A stretch of 64,000 nucleotides of DNA, from positions 3,158,001-3,222,000 of the forward strand of contig OU696593.1 in assembly GCA_916048095.2 (NCBI GenBank). The letters run 5' to 3'. Source of the DNA: Sacculina carcini. Taxonomy: Eukaryota > Arthropoda > Thecostraca > Sacculinidae. A model generated the notes under the pieces. That model did not search any database and was not told the origin of the DNA. It saw only the letters and a program-made list of their open reading frames with translations. Within the stretch, counting starts at the first letter, position 1. Each line of letters opens with the position of its first letter. Below, in pieces: positions 21,219 through 31,993 of the stretch. Made by a program: the position numbers and the translations under genes.

Positions 21219-21518
21219 TCAAGAGACTGATTGACTCGTCGCACGATTTAAACTATTTATACTGGTTCGAAGAAGACGTTTAGCTTCGTGTCGAGAGCGA
21301 TTGCGGACGGCTTGACTTGCAGTTTCGCCGTCGAGAGCATCTTGCAGTGTGCGTACGCCCGTCTTCAAGGCGGATTTAGCCAGATGTTTTGTCAGAGGTT
21401 GTTTGGCCACAGTTTTGACGGCGGGTATCACCACTCTCATTAAGCCTCTGAAAATACTCCCAAGTCCGCTGCCACGCTGTATCATTGGACCTCGAAATAT
21501 CAACTGAGAATTTGTCAT
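21219..21518 (-). CDS. Small basic virion protein, adenovirus pX/pVI-like
   Basis: 99 residues, strongly basic, with a Gly-rich start (RGSGLGSIFRGLMR) and an amphipathic segment (VVIPAVKTVAKQPL). Position between penton-like and major capsid genes, size and composition fit the small core or membrane-lytic proteins (pX/pVI type) of Polintons and adintoviruses. Assignment is by context and composition, not a catalytic motif. Its ATG overlaps the stop of the penton-like gene (ATGA); it ends about 55 bases before the capsid ATG. Confidence 0.6.
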   Translation of the reverse strand: MTNSQLIFRGPMIQRGSGLGSIFRGLMRVVIPAVKTVAKQPLTKHLAKSALKTGVRTLQDALDGETASQAVRNRSRHEAKRLLRTSINSLNRATSQSVS

Positions 21519-22240
21519 TGTTGTTTTTGCATAAAATGTAGTGTCAGGTACGAACGGCCGTGGTGAAATGGAACCAATTGCCCATTGCTCTGTCTTATAT
21601 GCACTCCCAGATCGGTGATGAACTCATCTTCCAGCGGTACATAATGAATTTGATTGAATGTTCGGTGAATTTGAGGTGATTTTATATCGTTCGTGTACGG
21701 ACTGACAACACGTAATACCGGAGCCATAGTATCACCAACCATCTGCGCCTGTAACTTGTCCATGTAGATATACAAAAATGTTGGGTTGAGTCGACTTATA
21801 TCCATCACATTCGACGAACGTGTATGTTTTTCAATAACAACGCGACTATCTGACACTACGTGGCTGGTGAACCCAAGAGCCCTAGCTATTTTGGTGTTTA
21901 CTGATACGTCAGTGTCCCCACACCATACATGTCCACCGGTATCCAGAGTGAGCACTTGTCTACCGCAAACATAGTGGAAAGTTTCCAGCAGCGCCTGATT
22001 GGACATGTAGTGCCCTGTGATGAGCTGGAATGTCTCACCATCAATCTCGAATTCATTCATACTGTTTTCCACATTCAACCAGCGAGTGGAAAATGTGATT
22101 TCGGCCAGTCCAACAGTCCACGAACGGTCTAGATTCAGTGGCGCCGGTAGCTGAACACGAAATTGAGATGCAGAGTTTCCAGGATAAAGGTGTAGACAGC
22201 TCGAACTGTCCAACGACACATAGAAGCATTGGCTGGACAT
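21515..22240 (-). CDS. Polinton minor capsid (penton-like) protein, copy 2
   Basis: About 241 residues from the ATG at 22240. Family features: a start of C-F-Y-V-S-L-D-S-S, then an L-P-A-P-L-N-L-D-x-S-W-T-V-G-L-A-E-I block, L-Y-I-Y-M-D-K, VGDTMAPVLRVV, and a closing region FNQIHYVPLEDEF...VPFHHGRSYLTLHF typical of Polinton pentons (single jelly roll). The reading frame is continuous with the preceding paralogue without a stop between them, so the pair may be expressed as a fusion or from separate starts. Intact in itself. Confidence 0.85.
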   Translation of the reverse strand: MSSQCFYVSLDSSSCLHLYPGNSASQFRVQLPAPLNLDRSWTVGLAEITFSTRWLNVENSMNEFEIDGETFQLITGHYMSNQALLETFHYVCGRQVLTLDTGGHVWCGDTDVSVNTKIARALGFTSHVVSDSRVVIEKHTRSSNVMDISRLNPTFLYIYMDKLQAQMVGDTMAPVLRVVSPYTNDIKSPQIHRTFNQIHYVPLEDEFITDLGVHIRQSNGQLVPFHHGRSYLTLHFMQKQQ

Positions 22241-23002
22241 TTTTAGAAAATGCAGCGTCAAAATTAGCCCCGGGCCGGCAGTGAAAGGGAATTTTTTACG
22301 AGATTCGTCAAGGATTCTCACCTGAACAGTAGATATATTGGAATGTGACAAAGGTTTATAATACATTTGATTAAATACCAATTCTTGAATCGGAGAGGTG
22401 TCACACACATGTATTTGACGGAGTTGTGGTTGCAGTGAACGATTGACAATTTGCGCAGCTGCAAGATCTGTTTCGATAGTCAACAATTGTGTCGAGGCCG
22501 GGTCCAATGGAAACGGTGTGGACATGAGCATAGTGATATCGCTGGCGTCAAACACACCATAATGTGCATAGCGATATCGTCATGTCGAGTGTGCTATCGA
22601 TCCGTTGACATGCAATAGTCGGGAAAATTGTTCGCTTATGTGCAACACAATGTTTGTAGCCTCCAGCCATAAATGAATGTCTCGTGATACTTTTACTTTC
22701 ACATGATCGCTATTCACATGCGTTTGTAGCGCCGAAATGAACGTATCGGTAGTATACTTGCCAGCATACACTGTTGAGGATTTATTGAGATCGCCCGCAT
22801 TCGGACTGTACTCTGAAAATATTATATCTTTGTTGAGGGTCAGCCAGTTGGTGGGCAGAAAAACAGTGTGTAAGGCCACTTGTCATTGTTGTGTATCTAG
22901 ACATAAAGGCTGAGCGAGATTCACCGAGAATTTGGCAGTGGTGTTACGTGTGAATGTCTGACTACTGGCGACGCTCGGCAGCGTTACATAAAACTCGTTC
23001 AT
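22241..23002 (-). pseudogene. Penton-like protein, copy 1, with two in-frame TGA codons
   Basis: Starts at the ATG at 23002 (N-E-F-Y-V-T-L-P-S) and runs in a single frame into copy 2. It ends with the family's terminal block (NQMYYKPLSHSN...LILTLHF), so it is a full paralogue of about 254 codons. Two in-frame TGA codons interrupt it, near 22883 (where the family usually has Trp) and at 22580. A TATAAATATA box lies at 23021-23030. It may be a decaying duplicate or a gene read by stop suppression; the first is more likely. Confidence 0.75.
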
Positions 23003-23020
23003 ATCGACCAGTGCACTAAG

Positions 23021-23030
23021 TATATTTATA
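23021..23030 (-). promoter_or_regulatory. TATA-like box before the penton-capsid gene cluster
   Basis: TATAAATATA on the minus strand, about 20 bases before the first ATG of the cluster. The distance is short for a 5' UTR, so this may serve a transcript starting at or inside the first gene. Confidence 0.35.
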
Positions 23031-23085
23031 CGTCTGTCAACCTTATATACAAACAGGAAACAAACAACAAAATATATTTGGAAAA

Positions 23086-23570
23086 AATAACCTAACCTAG
23101 CCTAAAACTTAGAAATACACGAAGTGCGCACGAAAATATTTTTGCTAAAGTTTACACACACCACAAAACCCTGTCGGTTAATTATACCATTTCTGAATTA
23201 GCTATGCGGACGACGTCGATGACTAATTTGCTGATAGCTCAATCGCCATCACGACATTGTTGATTACAAAATCAGGGTAGTCACTAGCATTAATGAAATT
23301 TTCACATTGATACATTGAAACGAAGCTTACCGGGGTGTGTTGCAGATTTTCAATATTATTGTCGCCTCTGACAAGTTGTGATATAAGTATTCACGAACAG
23401 TCTAATTAAATCAAGGTGCCGTATGCTACTGTTTACACCAGTGACACACCGGGTTGTACACACACACACAAAAAAAGTTAGGTTAAAATAGAAAAAAAGT
23501 TAGGTTAGGTTAAAAAAGTTGGGTAAAAAAACTAAAAAAAGTTAGGTTAAGTGTGACGTCAGAGGGGGTG
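23086..23570 (-). repeat. TTAGG-type repeats and flank beyond the capsid block
   Basis: A short CCTAACCTAGCC run at 23090 and a longer set of GTTAGGTTAGG and AAAAAAAGTTAGGTT units at 23478-23555, then two GTGACGTCAGAGGGGG repeats. The orientation is opposite to the blocks at 17272-17410. The intervening 23110-23470 shows no gene. Confidence 0.65.
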
Positions 23571-23619
23571 ACGTCAGAGGGGGGAGGGGCAAGGGGGATA
23601 ATGTAAACAAATGTAACAA

Positions 23620-24890
23620 AGTGTTGAAGCCTTCTACTGTGGTATTCTCCCAGCATGTGCCTGAGCAGCAACACCTTCCAGGGCCTCAATATTCTGTGTT
23701 GTTTTGCAGCAAAATGAAGGCAGTGCTGGAGTTATGCGGGATGGGTGCTAGCGACGTCCTTAGACAAGAATACACGGCGGAGTCACCCTGGGTATTGGTC
23801 ACACCCGAGGTTGACGTCTCGCTAGCAGCTCGGCCGAAACACCGTACAGTGCCCAGTGTGCTTCGCTTAAACACATTGTAGCGAATTCATCCTTACGGAC
23901 GGTATACTGCCGTGTACACTGATGGATCTAAGTCGGCCAGTGGTGTGGGTTTTGCGTTTGTAAGTGGAGGTACGTGCCGCTCGAGCACGCTGCCACCGAG
24001 CGACTCCATTTATACGGCTGAACTTCACGCCATCCTGCTGGCCCTGATTTTATTCGCTCATCTTCCTTTTCATTGTTTTTAGTTTTATCGGAATGCCTTA
24101 GTGCTTTAATTTCATTATCGTCGATCTCCCTACATTCTCTTATACAGACAGAGACATATATATCTCATATATTTTATCTCGCTTGACAACATCCACCACC
24201 AGGGCAAGCGTGTAAAGTTATGCTGGATTCCGGCCCATATTGGTATTTTGGGCAACGAGCGAGGTGACAAAGCCGCAAATAGAGCTGCTGAACGAGACTT
24301 TTATTCATTTTATTTCAACTTTACCATTCCGTATTCGTACTTTTATCCTATCATCCATCGTTTTATCAGTTCTCGTTGGCAGCTCTCCTGGAACAAATGT
24401 GGTGTTAATAAACTGAAAGCGGTGAAGCCCGAAATCGGACATTGGATGCGCTCCTATCGCCGGAAGAGGTCCGAGGATGTGGCGCTCTGTCGTCTGCGTG
24501 TGGGACATACGTACGACACGCATCAACATCTTCTACTCGTACAACCCAAACCCACGTGCAGCGTATGTAATGCACGTCTCTCCGTGCAACATCCTGGTGG
24601 AATGTCCATCATTATCAGAGGCGCGTCAACGTTGTCTTGGTTCAGGCTATTGCCGATGTTCTTGGAGAGAAACAGTCGGCGGTCATGGATGGTCGCCTTT
24701 TTTAGTGTTTAGGTCTTTTTCCTTTTATAATTATTTATTGAGTTTTATTTTTCTGACATTCATATTCATATCACTCACCCTCATTCCTATTTATTTCAAC
24801 GCTCCATTACGTCCATATACATTGTTTAATTTATACTAGCTATTAACGGACTGGGGGGTGCCATATGGTCCTAGAGGCCGGTGCACCCCA
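23620..24890 (+). pseudogene. I-like LINE remnant (RNase H and 3' end)
   Basis: C-terminal part of ORF2 of a non-LTR retrotransposon that carries its own RNase H. Landmarks are VYTDGSKSASGVGFAF, YTAELHAILLAL and WIPAHIGILGNERGDKAAN (RNase H catalytic Asp/Glu/His blocks). A terminal L-C-R-L-R-V-G-H-T-Y-D-T-H and C-S-V-C motif is found at ORF2 ends of I/Jockey-group elements. The parts are in different frames, with an AT-rich stretch between 24060 and 24180, so it is dead. It ends near 24890 with a CACCCCAAAAAAG tail. Confidence 0.8.
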
Positions 24891-24904
24891 AAAAAGACAA
24901 TAAA

Positions 24905-26360
24905 CAAACAAACGTTACATATTTTGCAAATGATCCAATGCCAATGAGTATGCTAAATGAATGTGAAAACTTTGGAAAAATGATACAATTAATTACCAAA
25001 CTGCTGAATATGAGTATAACTGATTGTGTGTTTCCTACATCTGAAAAAAGGTCTATCATAAGACCCGTGCTTAAAAATGGCCTTGATCCACTAGTGTTGG
25101 CTTCGTATCGTCCGGTATCCAAGCTTACTTTTATATATATAAAATATAGAGTCGGTTATGCTGCAGCAATTGAATGAACATATCCAGAATGAAAACCGGA
25201 TTCCGGATAGTCAGTCGGCGTACAGGAGTTTATATTCAACCGAGACGGCATTGTGTTCGATAGTGAGTGATCTACGTGGACTTTTGGATGATGACTTTAT
25301 AATGGCTTAATAGATTGTGTACATATTGACTTATTGTGTACAGATTGGAGACCACTTCTCTAATATATGGCCATTGTCGACAGGAGTACCACAGGGGAGT
25401 GTACTGGGACCTATATTGTTTAGTATATATACAGCTGATCTTTCGAACGTATTGGAAGAGCACGGAGTAAAGTTCAAGTTTTTTGCAGATGATACGCAAT
25501 TTTACATATCATTGAATAATATCTAAGAAACAGAAGATAAGTTATCAGCAGTTATTTTGATCATTACGGAGTGGATGTTGCTGCGTCAGCTTAAATTGAA
25601 TGAAGGAAAAACGTTGAATGAATGTTTATTCATTGGTAGACAACTGGATTTAGAAAAACATTAAACTAGGACATTCAGAGTGAACAATATCAAAAACTCG
25701 GCAAGAGATCTAGAAATTTAACTGGATAGTGCATTGACTTTAAAAAATCAAATTAATAAAACAGCACGAATGGCTGCGTATCACCCGCGTAATATCGTTT
25801 TTGTGAGAAGGCATATAGATAAGGACACAACAAAAATGTTGATTCATAACCATGTCATCGGTAAAATTGATTATTGAAACTGTCTGCATTATGGTCTTCC
25901 AAACTGTGAAATGAAAAAATTACAGTTGATCATGAACAGAGCAGCTAGACTAATTCATGGAACAAAATTGAGAGATCACATCACGCCTGTGCTGATCAAA
26001 TTGCACTGGTTACCGGTGAAAGCTTGAATAGAGTTTAAACAATGCGTGCTTGTGTATCAAGCTTTGAAATTCGGAAAACTAGTGTATGTCAAAAACATGC
26101 TGGACTATTTTCAAGTGAACACAGATTTAGTTCTTCGAATTAGTGAACAATATCACCGACTAAGTGAAGAACGATATTGCAAAGAACAAGGAAAAAGAGC
26201 ATTTGACAGGAGTACACCGAAACTTCTCAACATGCTGCCGACGACTGTCAAGATGTCACGGAATGTGAATATTTTCAAAAAGAGACTGAAAACGTTTCAA
26301 TTCAAGAAATCGTATGATCTATTCAATCAAGACGTCAACATACAATATTCATGTTGATGA
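24905..26360 (+). pseudogene. CR1-like LINE reverse transcriptase remnant
   Basis: Encodes pieces of RT in order: SYRPVSKLT, SQSAYRS...TETAL, GVPQGSVLGPILFSIYTADL and FADDTQFYI (the catalytic F-A-D-D box). Then come the thumb and C-terminal parts (RAARLIHGTK, LHWLPV, WLP-type and final R-x-F-K-K-R-L-K-T-F). Several in-frame stops and a frameshift near 25130 break it. The motif spelling is that of the CR1/L2 group. The 5' end with endonuclease is missing. Confidence 0.85.
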
Positions 26361-26834
26361 AGTGATCGTAGGGGACGTGGAGCGTTGAACTAAAACGGAA
26401 CGTCCCCAGAACAACAACTTTAGACACACTGACACACTGGGGTATTTACACGCGCAGTCGTCCTGCGTAACGGCTACGGCGATGATTAATGATGACAGGT
26501 GTCACGGCAAACTTGTAAACACGCGACCGAGCACGCTGACAATATCGCGCGGCCACTTTTAAATATACACCACTGAGGAAATGCGGGAGCTAACCACAGA
26601 CACAATCTTCTCCGGCGAAGGACTGAACGAGACTGTGTGTGTGTGTGTAGTTGTTCTTACTAGTTGTATAGGCAGAAATGACTCAGATGCCCGTGAGTCT
26701 CGTCTCCCAGATGTCGTATTTCCTCTTAAACATGTTTTCGTTGTTTGGCGACCAATGCCTCTTGGTAATATATTCCAGGTCTCTATTAATCTATTTGGAA
26801 ATTATATTTATGAAAGTCCTTTTATCCTCCTTTT
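26361..26834. other. No firm gene; possible short exon
   Basis: Mostly unassigned. An ATG at 26581 opens about 18 codons up to a GTGTGTGT tract at 26635 that could act as a splice donor; I cannot tie this to any gene. Confidence 0.2.
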
Positions 26835-27723
26835 GGGAACAGTCAACTTAATGGGAACAGTCAACTTCAAAATGAGACCGTGTTCTTTATCACTTTACTT
26901 GCATTATTGTATTTAATTAACAACAAAAATGTATTAAAACATAAAAACTAATAAATACAATAATCATGACAAATCTGTGTGTTATTTTTTACATTTAGCA
27001 ATGAAATTACAGTAATTTGAATTAGCTAATTGAGCTCCAGTAGAATAACCTTAAGTGTTCAGTATTAAGTATCTGGATTACAATTTGGCGCACTTATTAG
27101 CAAATAATTGTATTGTGTGGTAGAGGAATATTTTATATACTTCAAAAATTCATTCAAATAGCAATAACTGCATAAGAATAAATCGTAATATAAGACTAAA
27201 CAAAAGTATAAGAATAAATAACCCATAACACTACATGTATACGGATATTTGTTGACAAAGCAATTATATCTTTAACTATATACTTAACTATGAGCATGTT
27301 AAGTTGAAATTTCCTCTCTTTTGCGAGCTAACTCCATGTTGAATGATATATGAAAGGGAACAAAGTAAGAATATGCAAGTTGAAATTATAAGTAGAAATT
27401 AATAGTCACTGCATTCAAGACTTTAAGTCTTTGCAGTTGCAGCTCTGACTAATACTGCGATTGTTTTCTGTAAATCATTACGAGAGACAAATTAAGATAC
27501 ATTTTTTCATTTATTCAAACAAACACAACAAACTTCAGTTTATCTATGTACATGGTGACATTAAAACAACACATTTCACATCTCCAGTGCAGACGAGAGA
27601 TGTTGTTGAACGTGTGCAATACAGCGGGCGCAATTCTGTGCGATCACATTTCCTAAACTCTCCGAAATTATCGCCTCCAATGCCGATAATCTTTGTTCAG
27701 CTTGCTAAATGGCATATTTTCTG

Positions 27724-28554
27724 CTAGTCAAAATTGTTGGCAGCTGGTCGGCTAGTTTTCTTTTCACCTCGCTCTTCAATTGGGACCACACCATCTCGAT
27801 GGTATTCATCATCGGGCTGTATGGAGCCAGACGTAGCAAATGATTTGTACTCGTCCTCGGCGAACACTAGCTTAATTTGATTGTGGCATGGTGTATTATC
27901 AACCACAAGCACCACGGGTCCGCCAAAAGTTATTTTTGCCGCCTGGAGACATTGGCGCACAAACTAGTTCGCATCGTTGATTTTGTGCGATCCTCGGCGG
28001 ATTTGATGATGAAGAAGCCCTTGATTGGTTATGCAGCCAATAACATGCACATTTGCTGCACGACTACCAGTTGCGACGGTCGTGCATCGTGACCCGGCTC
28101 TTGATCGACCGTAATTGCGCGAAATAAACATATTGAAGTTGGTTTCGTCCATATATATGACGGGCAGCATGTTGGATTGCAGTTCCAATAATCTCCTTGC
28201 ATATTCTGCTCGTTTCTGCTTGTTTTGTATTGAGTTTGCCCTTTCAGGTTCGAACCGTATTTGCTTGATTGTGACAAGCATCTTTTCAAGCTGACGGCGA
28301 ATACACTCCTTAGAAACCTGTACGTTGAATTGCTGGCGAATTTTCTCCGTTATTTCTTTTAGCGTAATATGCGGGTTTTCCTCCACACCATCTTCTATAA
28401 ACTGTATGTGGTCCTCATGTATTTTCCTTTGCCTTGAGCCTCCACGAGATTCTTCATGGTCTTCATTAGATATCCAGCGATAAGCAGTTGATTTGGCGAC
28501 TCCCAACATTCTATCCAGCTGCCTCCAGTCACCGCCCGCCGAATGTGCAGCCAC
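27724..28554 (-). pseudogene. Tc1/IS630-type DDE transposase
   Basis: N-terminal helix-turn-helix region (LDRMLGVAKSTAYRWIS) and a second HTH-like segment. Then the catalytic domain: first Asp in VIYMDETNF, the second in VVLVVDNTPCH, and the acidic third residue in N-T-I-E-M-V-W. The spacing between the last two is about 33-34 residues, the DD34E form. Broken by an in-frame TAG near 27962 and a one-base frameshift near 27835; the end is read in another frame. The transposase would cut and paste the element at TA sites (family knowledge). About 275 codons, somewhat short for Tc1 (about 340). Confidence 0.85.
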
Positions 28555-28902
28555 TATTTGAATTTTTTGTCTTTGGAGTCGGATTTTTTATATAATTCAC
28601 GGTACGCCCGATCATTATAATTGGCTCAAAAACAACTGTGATATCAAAACACGCAATGCAAATATGTGATGCGGGAAACGAAAACACAGCGTCAGCCTTC
28701 AATCTTCCAACCTATAACCGGCCTGAAGCAGAAACTCAAGAACTTTTCACAAATATATCACTTATTAGACAATTTTTTTTAAAATAATCAAGTGTTGGGT
28801 GATTTATTCGGTGGTTTTATTTCGTGAAAAACCATTAAAATCATAATAAATTATTCGAAAATGTCTTCAGCTTATTATTTTCAGTTCAACGCAATGTTTC
28901 AG

Positions 28903-29027
28903 TCTCATTTTGAAGTTGATTAGTCCCATTTTGAAGTTGATTATCCCATTTTGAAGTTGATTGTTCTCATTTTGAAGTTGACTGTTCCCATTTTGAAGTT
29001 GATTATTCTCATTTTAAATTGAAATGG
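28903..29027. repeat. 20-21 bp iterons at the right end of the Tc1-like element
   Basis: About six tandem units of the form YCYCATTTTGAAGTTGAYT. They match the inverted pair at 26835-26867 and may be transposase-binding sites. Confidence 0.7.
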
Positions 29028-29690
29028 TATAGTGTTGGCAACCCTAACTTATTTACTCTGTCGAAATATGTCAAATGTGAGGCTTCCTAATATTTTTGTA
29101 GCCGATTATTGTATTTTGTCAAATTTCTTAGTATGTTTTTGCAAATGTGTTCTCCAGAAAATTGCAGCGTATTCCAACATTGGCATGGTGATGTTATCAG
29201 TTTCGCTAGTATTGATACATCCCTATCCATAATCCATACGCTGTGAACGACGCAAGAAGGGACATCAACACAAAACAACTATTTACGGGCGATCGCACAA
29301 TTAAAAGTCGGTTACACAGTTATGCACAAACGTAAAACAATCGCGGAATTAAAACAGTGAATGTGATTGGGATCTGCGGACGGCGGTACAAGTCCAGTGA
29401 TGCGCACGTCAACCAGCAAAAATGAAGAACACACGAATGGACGAACAGAAACGAACCAGCAGCAGAATGAGTTATGTTCACTGTCCGTGGTAGAGTGTTT
29501 GAGGGTGTTATATACTTTGCTGGTGTGTGTGGTTGAAAACGTGTGTGTATGCTCGCTTTGGTGCTGCATCTCCGGATGTTCGGGGTACATGGATGTAGAC
29601 CAGTTGTTGCCCTCGATGGCTGCTTCATCTCTGGTTGAAACTGAAGTCAGTCGTATGCGAAACAATTGTTAGCGCTGACACTGTAGAACA
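29028..29690. other. No gene recognised
   Basis: Overlapping frames on both strands at 29312-29672 show no known family and no consistent composition. Confidence 0.35.
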
Positions 29691-29691
29691 G

Positions 29692-30000
29692 TTATTCCCA
29701 ACCTTTTCTAGTTTGCGGCACCCTTGGCAAGCCTTTCAAAAGCTCGCGGCACCCATATAAAGAATACATATTTTAAATCTCCTTTATTTTTATCATTTAT
29801 TTTTTAATTTCGACATTTTGTATCGGTGTAAATGCACCTTATACATAGTTAGGAAAATTTTCTTTTCATTGATCCTGCTATTACAAAAATGGTATTATAA
29901 TACAAATATGCAATTTTCCCCTGAATTTTGGCGGCACTCTTAAAATGTCTGAGGTATCCCTTTGTTCCGCAGCACACCGGTTGGTGAAGTTGTAGAGGTT
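29692..30000. mobile_element. Possible hAT-like MITE
   Basis: Left end ACAGTTATTCCCAACCTTTTC, with GCGGCACCC blocks inside, resembles hAT termini seen in many animals. The right end near CACCGGTTGGTGAAG is a weak inverted match. No clear duplication, so low confidence. Confidence 0.35.
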
Positions 30001-30265
30001 GGTGTGCACTGGCTGGTGTTCACCTTCAGGACACGTATCACAGGAGCGCTGGTAGGATGTTTGTTTGTGGTGTATACGCAAATGTTGGCGACATTCGCAC
30101 ATTCGCACAGACTCCACAGTGTCTCTTCATCAGTATATGAAAATGCTGTTTTATGTTTGCTATCTTGTCAGCTTTCTTTACTATGTGTGTGTGAGCGTGT
30201 ATATATATGTGTGTGTGTGAGCATGTGTGTGTCTGTGCGTTTGTGTGTGTGGGTGTGCTTGTCAG

Positions 30266-30461
30266 TTTGTGCTGCTGTCGGCGTGTGTGTGGCTGCCAAT
30301 GGTATGGCTGGGCCGTTGTGTGTCGGCCGCTCATCTGCTCTACCTACTGGCCGTGTGCTCTCTCACCCTTCCCGGTGTGTTGATTCACTGTGTGCCCCCG
30401 CATGTCTACGGCGTAGCGCAGGCGTGGCTCGAGCATCACGCACGTGTTCTCGCCAGAATGG
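30266..30461 (+). CDS. Host gene exon: reticulon-homology segment, RETREG/FAM134-like
   Basis: An internal exon bounded by a CTTGTCAG acceptor after a GT-rich tract and an ATGG|GTTAGT donor. It encodes about 65 residues: F-V-L-L-S-A-C-V-W, a long hydrophobic hairpin-like stretch (HLLYLLAVCSLTLPGVLIH), then an amphipathic tail (AQAWLEHHARVL). This matches the second membrane hairpin of reticulon-homology proteins such as RETREG (FAM134), where the usual text is L-L-x-L-C-x-L-L-W-P-G-V-x-Y-H. RETREG proteins bend ER membrane and recruit the autophagy machinery. The exon ends in phase 1. The identification rests mainly on the link to the last exon (35988-36445), which has the LC3-binding motif. 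Confidence 0.6.
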
Positions 30462-30540
30462 GTTAGTCCCCGCACAGTCCGGACGCACTGGCCCACCATC
30501 CTGGCTGGATCCGATCCGCCAATGATATTTGAGTTGGTCT

Positions 30541-30864
30541 AAGGTCTAAGTGACAGCTGCTACACGGGAAGAAGTCGAAGCTTATGACCACACAGGTGTG
30601 CCCCGTGCAGCTCGAGGCCACCGCAGAACCGACCCTCTCCACGCTATGGCGCCACAAGGGCGAAATACGTATTAGAGAGGGCCACCTCCCCAGAATGCAT
30701 GACACAACACATAACTGATATCTGGTACCATCATTTACTGCTGGGTGGACAGGGACTGTTTTATTATATATTTTACTCAATGAAATTCTGCTCCGACGGG
30801 TTTCGAACTACGGACCTTCCGCTTGTGAGGCGGGTGTGCTAACCACTACACCACAGAGTCCACG
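30541..30864 (-). repeat. tRNA-derived SINE, second copy (inverted)
   Basis: Reverse complement of the SINE at 1084-1412 over its whole length, with B box near 30799 and A box near 30840. It has an internal insertion of about 15 bases (TTTTATTATATATTT) near 30760. It lies in the intron following the exon at 30266-30461. Confidence 0.88.
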
Positions 30865-31993
30865 AAATTGGCTTGATAAAATTTATGCACGTATCTTCTT
30901 TGATAACTTTTAAGTAAATAAACATGTCAGTTATTTTTGGTTTTTGTTCATTGCACGAAACTCTTTCATGTAATGTTGAGCTTAGTTTTTCTGTCTTAAT
31001 TCCCAGAACTTTACTTCTGGCTTGCAAGTATTGAAAATATGTGGTCCGCGCTCATGTTTTTTATTTTATCCTCCCCTCAGCAAAAAAGTTTACCGACCCT
31101 TGCGCTGGCCTATCGATTGGTTAATTACATTGATCCACAATTTTTGTTGCATTCATGTCAAGCACTTGGTATTATAAAAAAATTCGCCCTGGCTTCAGAC
31201 TGAAGATTGTTTCTTCTCAATACCTTATTTAATTGCATTCAAGATATTTGGAATTCGCAACATTTTGTCCCCATCGCATTGACGTCGTAGTCTTTCATGA
31301 AATACAGTCTATACATGTTATATAAACTTTAATATAACTGGGAAATAAATCAAAATTACAAAATGGTGTAAATATATTAAATACCACAATTTGAAGCTTT
31401 CCCCCAAATAATTTTTATGATTTTATTTCGTTAAATTTTATATTTTTATAATCATGCAGGTACCATCAGATCTGAACCGTTTTTATATTTAATTTAGCAC
31501 ATCAAAATGTTCTAAATTCATTAATAAATATCCATTAATTCTGTGCAAGACAATCTTTTGCAATTGATATTTTGAAATAGAAGTGCTGATCAGTAATAAC
31601 TTCCTTATTATTATCATTGTTAATCAATGGCACAGAGGAACTTACAAGAGAATGTAGAATTTCTAAGAGACCTGTAGCACCAACAATACATTTCAGCAGC
31701 ATGTCATGCTCATGCAGAAACCAGCGAATATAAAAGTAGATACATATACGTTAGATATTTTTCACATTCAGCAATTGCGTATGACGGTTACAACCGTTTT
31801 CTCTGTACCAAGTGAGGAATTAATGGTCAAACAGGACAAATATGCGTCTTTATTAATCATAATTAGTTTATTTATATTTCTGATTTTTTCCTGACATTAA
31901 ATTTTGTGGATGAACTGAATTTATTGGAATTACGAATCAAATATATGGTTACGGAACATTGTTCTATAGTATAGAGCAATATTTACCCTATAG
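30865..31993. other. Intron sequence, no gene recognised
   Basis: AT-rich, without recognisable elements. A small additional RETREG-like exon may hide here, because the phases of the exons at 30266 and 32348 do not join directly. Confidence 0.35.

Larger units (their letters stand above)
26835..29027 (-). mobile_element. Tc1/mariner-superfamily element with iterated ends
   Basis: A transposase pseudogene (27724-28554, minus) lies between inverted sets of one short motif. The left end has two GGGAACAGTCAACTT units (26835-26867). The right end has about six units of 20-21 bases reading TCCCATTTTGAAGTTGATT (28903-29027), the reverse complement. I could not define exact ends or a TA duplication. 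The interior 26880-27720 is AT-rich and non-coding. Confidence 0.6.

Noticed and set aside
29962..30060. A further RETREG-like exon (a CCGCAG acceptor followed by an open stretch)
   Set aside because: The peptide does not match the reticulon-homology region, and the acceptor overlaps the likely end of a MITE.
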